Assembly (NCBI RefSeq): GCF_900108295.1
Contig: NZ_FNWK01000003.1
Span: forward strand, 248,001 to 312,000
DNA from: Sphingopyxis sp. YR583
GTDB lineage: Bacteria; Pseudomonadota; Alphaproteobacteria; Sphingomonadales; Sphingomonadaceae
DNA length: 64,000 nucleotides
Direction: 5' to 3'
Each line of letters starts with the position of its first letter. Position 1 is the first letter of the stretch. Shown piece by piece: positions 59,407 through 64,000 of the stretch. The notes under the pieces are model-generated. The model was not told where the DNA came from. It worked only from the letters and a program-made list of their open reading frames with translations, and did no database searches. The translations under genes and the position numbers were made by a program.

Positions 59407-60492
59407 TCAGAGCCGGGTGACCCAGCCGTAGCGATCTTCGGCGCGGCCGCGCTGGATGTCGACGAGCTTGCCCTTGAGCATCTCGGTCACCTGCCCCGGG
59501 CCGCCCGCGCCGATCGTGAAGCTGGCATCGCCCCGCGTCACCTTGCCGACGGGCGTCACCACCGCAGCGGTCCCGCAGGCAAAGCTTTCGGTGAGCTTGC
59601 CGCTCTCCGCATCGGCCTGCCACTGGTCGATCGCATAAGGCTCCTCACGCACCGTCAGGCCAGCGTCGCGCGCCAGCGTGATGATCGCGTCGCGCGTGAT
59701 GCCCGGCAGGATCGTGCCGGTCAACGGCGGGGTCACGATGCTGCCATCGTCGAAGACGAAGAACATGTTCATGCCGCCCAGTTCCTCGATCCAGCGATGC
59801 TCGGCGGCGTCGAGGAAGACGACCTGATCGTGCCCCTTCGCGATCGCCTCGCGCTGCGCGACGAGGCTGGAGGCATAATTGCCGCCGCACTTGGCGGCGC
59901 CGGTGCCGCCGGGAGCCGCGCGGGTATAATCCTCCGACACCCAGAGCGAAATCGCGGGCGCACCCGACTTGAAATAATTGCCGACGGGCGAAGTGATGAC
60001 GAGGAACTGATATTCGGACGCCGGCTTGACGCCGAGGAACACCTCGCTCGCGAACATGAAGGGGCGCAGGTACAGCGCGCCGCCGTCGACCGGCGGGAAC
60101 CAGCCGGCGTCGGCAGCGACCGCTTCCTTGACCGCCGCGATGAACAGTTCCTCGGGCAGTTCGGCCATCGCCATGCGGCGCGCGCTGGCGTTGAAACGCG
60201 CGGCATTGGCTTCGACGCGGAACAGCGCCATCGAGCCGTCGTCGAGTCGATAGGCTTTCAGCCCCTCGAAGATTTCCTGCGCATAATGGAGCACCGCGGT
60301 CGCGGGATCGAGCGACAGCGGCCCGCGCGGCATCACCTGCGCATCGTGCCAGCCCTTGTCGTCCGAATAGCGGATCGAGACCATATGATCGGTAAAGACG
60401 CGCCCGAACGCAGGGTCGGCGATCGCTGCCGCCCGTACATCGTCCGCGATCAGATTGGGGTGCGGCAGATGGGTGAAGGCGGGAGCGGACAT
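59407..60492 (-). CDS. ilvE: Branched-chain amino acid aminotransferase
   Basis: A 361-residue fold-type IV aminotransferase of the longer (eukaryote-like) BCAT group. PLP lysine K201 is in GTGAAKCGGNYASSL; other marks are YAQEIFEGLKAYR, LYLRPFMFASE and WIEELGGMNMFFVF. It transfers amino groups between Leu, Ile or Val and 2-oxoglutarate in the cytoplasm. ATG 60492 is preceded by AGGGA. It is divergent from a MarR gene, 80 bp between starts, which may regulate it. Length and motifs are fully normal. Confidence 0.95.
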   Translation of the reverse strand: MSAPAFTHLPHPNLIADDVRAAAIADPAFGRVFTDHMVSIRYSDDKGWHDAQVMPRGPLSLDPATAVLHYAQEIFEGLKAYRLDDGSMALFRVEANAARFNASARRMAMAELPEELFIAAVKEAVAADAGWFPPVDGGALYLRPFMFASEVFLGVKPASEYQFLVITSPVGNYFKSGAPAISLWVSEDYTRAAPGGTGAAKCGGNYASSLVAQREAIAKGHDQVVFLDAAEHRWIEELGGMNMFFVFDDGSIVTPPLTGTILPGITRDAIITLARDAGLTVREEPYAIDQWQADAESGKLTESFACGTAAVVTPVGKVTRGDASFTIGAGGPGQVTEMLKGKLVDIQRGRAEDRYGWVTRL

Positions 60493-60571
60493 GCAAAAAA
60501 TCCCTGTAGCTTGAGGGTCTATGGAGCGCGCCTCTTGCCAAAGACCGGCGCGGCGCGCAACGGTAGCGACT

Positions 60572-61081
60572 ATGCCGGATGAGAATTTTCTTTCACAAGT
60601 ACCCGCCGCCTCTGCTCTTTTCTTGCGCGAAGAGGAGGTACGCCGCGGTATCGAATTCCTCTTTTTCGCCCATGCCTCGCTATGGCGCGCAATCGATGCG
60701 CGGCTCGCCGAAAAAGAGCTCGGCCGCGCGCATTACCGCGCGCTCTATTTCATCGCGCGGCAGCCGGGATTGACGATTTCGGACCTGCTCGCCTTGCTCG
60801 GCATCACCAAACAGTCGCTGGGCCGCGTGGTGAAGGAGCTGGAGGCGCGCGACTATCTGACCACCCGACCGGGCAACCGCGACCGGCGAGCCAAGGAGCT
60901 ACGCCTGACCGACGCTGGCCGCGCGGCCGAGAGCGCAATTTTCACGACGCTGCGCGACACGATGAGCCGCGCCTATACCCATGCCGGACAACAGGCGGTG
61001 ACGGGATTCTGGCAGGTCAGCGAGGCGCTTGTGCCCCCGCGCGAGCGCCGCCGGATCGCCGCGCTCGGCAAGGAGGGCTAG
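60572..61081 (+). CDS. MarR-family transcriptional regulator
   Basis: A 169-residue MarR protein. The winged helix is in residues 40-115: RALYFIARQPGLTISDLLAL, GITKQSLGRVVKELEARDYL and the wing RPGNRDRRAKELRLTDAGR. ATG 60572 gives the compact form; the upstream in-frame ATG lies in the ilvE promoter. It is divergent from ilvE and convergent with proC (one base between the stops). Regulators of this type next to ilvE are frequent in sphingomonads, but the ligand is unknown. Confidence 0.9.
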   Translation: MPDENFLSQVPAASALFLREEEVRRGIEFLFFAHASLWRAIDARLAEKELGRAHYRALYFIARQPGLTISDLLALLGITKQSLGRVVKELEARDYLTTRPGNRDRRAKELRLTDAGRAAESAIFTTLRDTMSRAYTHAGQQAVTGFWQVSEALVPPRERRRIAALGKEG

Positions 61082-61082
61082 C

Positions 61083-61913
61083 TCAGCTTTCGCCCCGCGC
61101 GATATCGGCGAGTTCGCGCCCGCGGTCGCGTGCTGCGCGCAGGACGTTGGTAAGGAGCGCGGCGAGCTGGCCTTCACTGTCGAGCACGTCGAGCCCGGCC
61201 TGAGTCGTACCGCCCTTGCTCGCGACCTGCGCGATCAGCACGCCCGGCTTTTCGCCGCTATCGGCGAGCAGTGCGGTCGCGCCGCCGAAGGTCGCGGTCG
61301 CGAGCGCCAGCGAATCCTCGGCCGAGAGACCAAGGCGTTCGCCCGCCGCGGCGTAGGATTCGATCAGGCGAAAAACAAAGGCCGGACCGCTGCCGGTAAA
61401 GGCCGTCACGAGATCCATTGTCGAATCATCGGCGAGCGTCACCGTTTTGCCGAGCGGATCGAGCAGCGCATTGATCGCCTTGTCATCGGCATCGCCCGAT
61501 GTAGCGACCGCCGACACGCCCGCACCGATGCGCGCGGCGAGATTGGGCAGAATGCGGACCTGCGCTCCGGCGTCGGGGAAGCGGGCGGCGAGATCGGCGA
61601 GCGACACGCCCGCGAGGATCGACAGAAGATGGACCTGCCCCGTTGCGAGCGGCGCGAGTATCTCGGCCACGTCGCCCAGCTGCTGCGGCTTCATGCCGAG
61701 CATGATCCAGTCGGCGCTGCCGCCTGCGGCTTGCCATTCGTCCAGCGCCGCGTGCTGGACGATACCGGCGCGCGGCGTCGCGAAAGGATCGACGATCGCG
61801 ACCAGCGCCGGGTCGAGCCCCGCCGCCAGCCAGCGATCGAGCATTGCGCCCGCCATATTGCCACAGCCAACCAGCAGGAGCCGGCCGGAGAAATTCCGCA
61901 ATGCTTTGGTCAT
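61083..61913 (-). CDS. proC: Pyrroline-5-carboxylate reductase
   Basis: A 276-residue ProC. The NADPH loop is LLLVGCGNMAGAML, followed by IMLGMKPQQLGDV, ISILAGVSL-like LLSILAGVSLADL and the C-terminal proline-enzyme signature region (ALLADSGEKPGVLIAQVASK, then GGTTQAGL). It makes proline from pyrroline-5-carboxylate in the cytoplasm. Length and motifs are standard. It lies 20 bp downstream of phoK on the same strand, perhaps with read-through from it. Confidence 0.95.
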   Translation of the reverse strand: MTKALRNFSGRLLLVGCGNMAGAMLDRWLAAGLDPALVAIVDPFATPRAGIVQHAALDEWQAAGGSADWIMLGMKPQQLGDVAEILAPLATGQVHLLSILAGVSLADLAARFPDAGAQVRILPNLAARIGAGVSAVATSGDADDKAINALLDPLGKTVTLADDSTMDLVTAFTGSGPAFVFRLIESYAAAGERLGLSAEDSLALATATFGGATALLADSGEKPGVLIAQVASKGGTTQAGLDVLDSEGQLAALLTNVLRAARDRGRELADIARGES

Positions 61914-61933
61914 AGGTCCTTCGTTTCTTGTCC

Positions 61934-63604
61934 TTATCGACAGCTGCTTTCGGGCCCCGACAACAGGTCGAGGCAGCGGCCGTCGATCTTGCTTGTATCG
62001 ACCGGCAAGCCGATCACCGACGCCAGCGTCGGCATGATATCCACCGTCATCACCGAATTGGGCTGTTCGAAACCCGCCAGCCCCTTGCGCCAGAACAGGA
62101 TCGGCACCCGGCGGTCATAATCCCACACCGACCCGTGCGTCGCGACATAGCCCATGCCAGGTTCGTTGATCGGGGTGACCCGCGGCTTCAACGCGATGAT
62201 GAAATCGCCCGACCGCTGCGGGTTGTACGAGGCGCGCAGCTTGTCGAGCAGGCTCCACGTATCGGGCGCGCGCTTCGAAATGGGGTGTGCATCGAGCTGG
62301 TCGCGCGTCACCACCGCCTCGACCTGCGGATGCGCGCGCAGGCGCGGCAGAATCTCCGCAAGCACAGCCTTGCGCTGCGCTGCGGTCAGCGTCTTGGCGA
62401 AATAATAATCGTCACCGTCGCCATAGAAGATGGGCTGCGGCAGGCCGAGTTTCTCCGCGATTTCCTTGCCCATCGCACCGGGATTCAGCGCCTTGTCGAT
62501 GCGCTGTGCATCAGGCCAAGCGTTTTGCCGGTTGCGTTCGGGCAGGTCGTGGCCGCCATGATCGGCGGTCAGCGCGACGACATAATCAATCCCTGTCGCA
62601 TCAAGCCGCGCAAAGAAATCGCCGAGCTCGCGGTCGAGCCCCGCCATCTGGATGCACATTTCGCTGCCTTCGGTACCGGTGCTGTGCCCGACATAATCGG
62701 TGGCCGACAGGCCGACGATCAGCAGGTCGGTGCTGGCACCCTCACCCATCTTGCGCACCTGGCGAAGCGCCGCGGCGGTCGCGAGCACCGCGCCGTCGGC
62801 TTCGGGCGACGCCTGAAAACGCCGGAAATCGCTGGCGTCGCGTGCCATCCGGCCGGTGCCCACCGTCGCGCCCTTGTCGCCAATCGGAATCGCGATGTCG
62901 TGCGCCGTGCAATCGGCAGGCAGCGCCAGCGCGGCACGCGGCTGGTTGATCGCGGCGGCGATCGCGGCGCTTGCCTGCTGCGCGGCGGGCGACAGCGTCG
63001 TGCCGCGATAGCTGGTGAGGCCCGTCGGCGCGAGCCACATCAACTCGTCGGCTTGTCGGCCGCCCATCATGATCGCCGAACGATCCTTGCCCGATACCGA
63101 GACGACCTGCGCCTTCGGATCGCGTACCTTCATCAGATCACCGAGCGTCGGGACGAGAAGATGATTGACCGACGGCGCATATTGGCCGCTTTTCGATGTC
63201 GTCCCGGCGACCGCCTCATCCTCGGCGCAATAAACGCGCTTGTCTTCGCGCGCGGCCGACAGGTCGAAATAATTATTGGCGACGATCCCGGTGTGCGCCG
63301 GATGGTTGCCGGTCAGGATTGTCGAATGGCCGGGGCAGGTCTCGGTCGCGCCATGCGCCTGATAGCCCGACGGAAAAACGATTCCCGATGCGAGCCGCGC
63401 GAGGCCGCCGGTGAAATGGCCGCGATATTCGGCAAAAAGGTCGGCCGAAAATTGATCGACCGCGATCATCACGACCAGCTTCGGCGCCGGGGTCGCAGCC
63501 GTAACCTTTTGCACGGGCGGGGCCGAATTCTGCGCAAGACCGGTTCCGGCAGCGGCAACACAAAGCACGGCGGCAAGGGCAGTGGACAGATATTTCAGCT
63601 TCAC
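61934..63604 (-). CDS. phoK: PhoK-type alkaline phosphatase (secreted)
   Basis: A 556-residue alkaline phosphatase of the PhoK/PafA kind, which uses threonine in place of serine as nucleophile. I start at GTG 63604, nine bases after GGAG; this puts the nucleophile at T89 (ATETCPGHSTILTGNHP) and the ligand Asn at N110, the numbers I recall for Sphingomonas PhoK (SPAP). K173 and R175 in SGKDRSAIMMGG contact phosphate, and LTADHGGHD supplies metal ligands. A signal peptide (STALAAVLCVAAAGTGLAQ) sends it to the periplasm or outside. It releases phosphate from monoesters. An upstream TTG (63619) is less likely. Confidence 0.92.
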   Translation of the reverse strand: MKLKYLSTALAAVLCVAAAGTGLAQNSAPPVQKVTAATPAPKLVVMIAVDQFSADLFAEYRGHFTGGLARLASGIVFPSGYQAHGATETCPGHSTILTGNHPAHTGIVANNYFDLSAAREDKRVYCAEDEAVAGTTSKSGQYAPSVNHLLVPTLGDLMKVRDPKAQVVSVSGKDRSAIMMGGRQADELMWLAPTGLTSYRGTTLSPAAQQASAAIAAAINQPRAALALPADCTAHDIAIPIGDKGATVGTGRMARDASDFRRFQASPEADGAVLATAAALRQVRKMGEGASTDLLIVGLSATDYVGHSTGTEGSEMCIQMAGLDRELGDFFARLDATGIDYVVALTADHGGHDLPERNRQNAWPDAQRIDKALNPGAMGKEIAEKLGLPQPIFYGDGDDYYFAKTLTAAQRKAVLAEILPRLRAHPQVEAVVTRDQLDAHPISKRAPDTWSLLDKLRASYNPQRSGDFIIALKPRVTPINEPGMGYVATHGSVWDYDRRVPILFWRKGLAGFEQPNSVMTVDIMPTLASVIGLPVDTSKIDGRCLDLLSGPESSCR

Positions 63605-63728
63605 GGACGGCTTCTCCAACCTAGGGGTGTCAGCGCGGGCTGTCCTCTCGTCGAAACCCGCCTATATGGCAAGCCTTCGAACGATGAACGGGCGCGGGCA
63701 GAGCATGAATTTGGCAAATGAGGCTTTT

Positions 63729-64000
63729 GTGACACGCGCATGGCAGATGCTGCTGGCCTTGCTGGCCCTGACTCTGGCCACCATCAGTCCCGCTCACGCG
63801 CAATCGACACATATCCAGCCGAAACTCGTCGCCGAGTCGGCGGCGCCCGCTCCCGGAAGCGGCACGACGTTGGCGCTGACGATGGCGCCCGAAAAGACCT
63901 GGCACGGCTATTGGATCAATGGCGGTGACGCGGGTTTCGGCCTGTCGGTCGAATGGAACGCGCCCGAGGGCGTCACGATCGCGCCTTTTCACTATCCGGT
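63729..64000 (+). CDS. DsbD-like thiol:disulfide interchange protein, N-terminal part, cut by window end
   Basis: The frame runs open to the last base. GTG 63729, five bases after GAGG, opens a signal peptide (MTRAWQMLLALLALTLATIS, cleavage after AHA); ATG 63705 is an alternative. The mature start (QPKLVAESAAPAPGSGT, LALTMAPEKTWHGYWIN, GGDAGFGLSVEW) matches the periplasmic DsbC/DsbD N-terminal-like domain of cytochrome-c-biogenesis DsbD relatives in sphingomonads. Such proteins carry electrons across the inner membrane to periplasmic thiols. The membrane and thioredoxin parts would be beyond the window. It is divergent from phoK. Confidence 0.75.
   Translation, partial: MTRAWQMLLALLALTLATISPAHAQSTHIQPKLVAESAAPAPGSGTTLALTMAPEKTWHGYWINGGDAGFGLSVEWNAPEGVTIAPFHYP

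Overview
The window looks like chromosomal DNA of a GC-rich alphaproteobacterium of the sphingomonad group, probably Sphingopyxis or a near relative. The evidence is four TonB-dependent receptors with IVTG/IVTA plug starts, a PhoK-type alkaline phosphatase, a GTTC-N7-GTTC LexA box of the alphaproteobacterial kind, many overlapping start/stop codons, and several dispersed palindromic repeat families. I can support 47 protein genes (two cut by the window edges) and one tRNA-Gln. I see no rRNA, CRISPR array, transposase, integrase or phage gene.

Region 1 (about 1-25,330) reads as an aerobic sulfoquinovose (sulfolipid head group) utilisation locus. A GH31 enzyme at 7172-9181 carries the complete sulfoquinovosidase signature: K250, E275, R288, W291, Y497, with catalytic D394 and D461. 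On the other strand a tight run encodes an anion-type MFS permease, an aldo/keto reductase and an SsuD-like flavin monooxygenase, the same enzyme pair as SmoB/SmoC of the Agrobacterium sulfo-SMO pathway. An SsuE-like FMN reductase, a PhyH-type Fe(II) dioxygenase, a YeiH-type exporter and a LacI regulator complete the set. Four copies of a LacI-like operator (consensus GACAACGYTGTC) lie in front of the permease, the reductase, the exporter and the isomerase/spinster-MFS pair. In the middle sits a module of GlpD-like dehydrogenase, AGPS-like FAD oxidase, FGGY kinase, TIM-barrel isomerase, MFS and Fe-alcohol dehydrogenase. It could handle the released glycerol or another polyol.

Region 2 (25,326-34,213) holds an amidohydrolase, a methyltransferase, a soluble CadC-like regulator, and a TonB receptor divergent from a secreted single-chain fusion of cyanophycinase (S51) and isoaspartyl peptidase, which is coupled to an Lrp/AsnC regulator.

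Region 3 (34,238-41,000) is a sulfatase module: two formylglycine-type sulfatases, a TetR regulator, a formylglycine-generating enzyme with a lipobox, and a crotonase/SDR pair. A LexA-boxed promoter with no obvious gene lies just beyond it.

Region 4 (41,188-55,598) starts with a Kef-type antiporter and then encodes what looks like D-amino-acid and peptidoglycan-fragment scavenging: D-aminoacylase, LysR, DgcN, DgcA, a DAACS symporter, AmpG, a serine hydrolase, a PBP4-type carboxypeptidase and a penicillin-acylase-family enzyme. CCTATA-type motifs recur in three of its promoter regions.

Region 5 (55,599-64,000) has a large TonB receptor, tRNA-Gln and housekeeping genes (ilvE, a MarR regulator, proC, phoK) and ends inside a DsbD-like gene.
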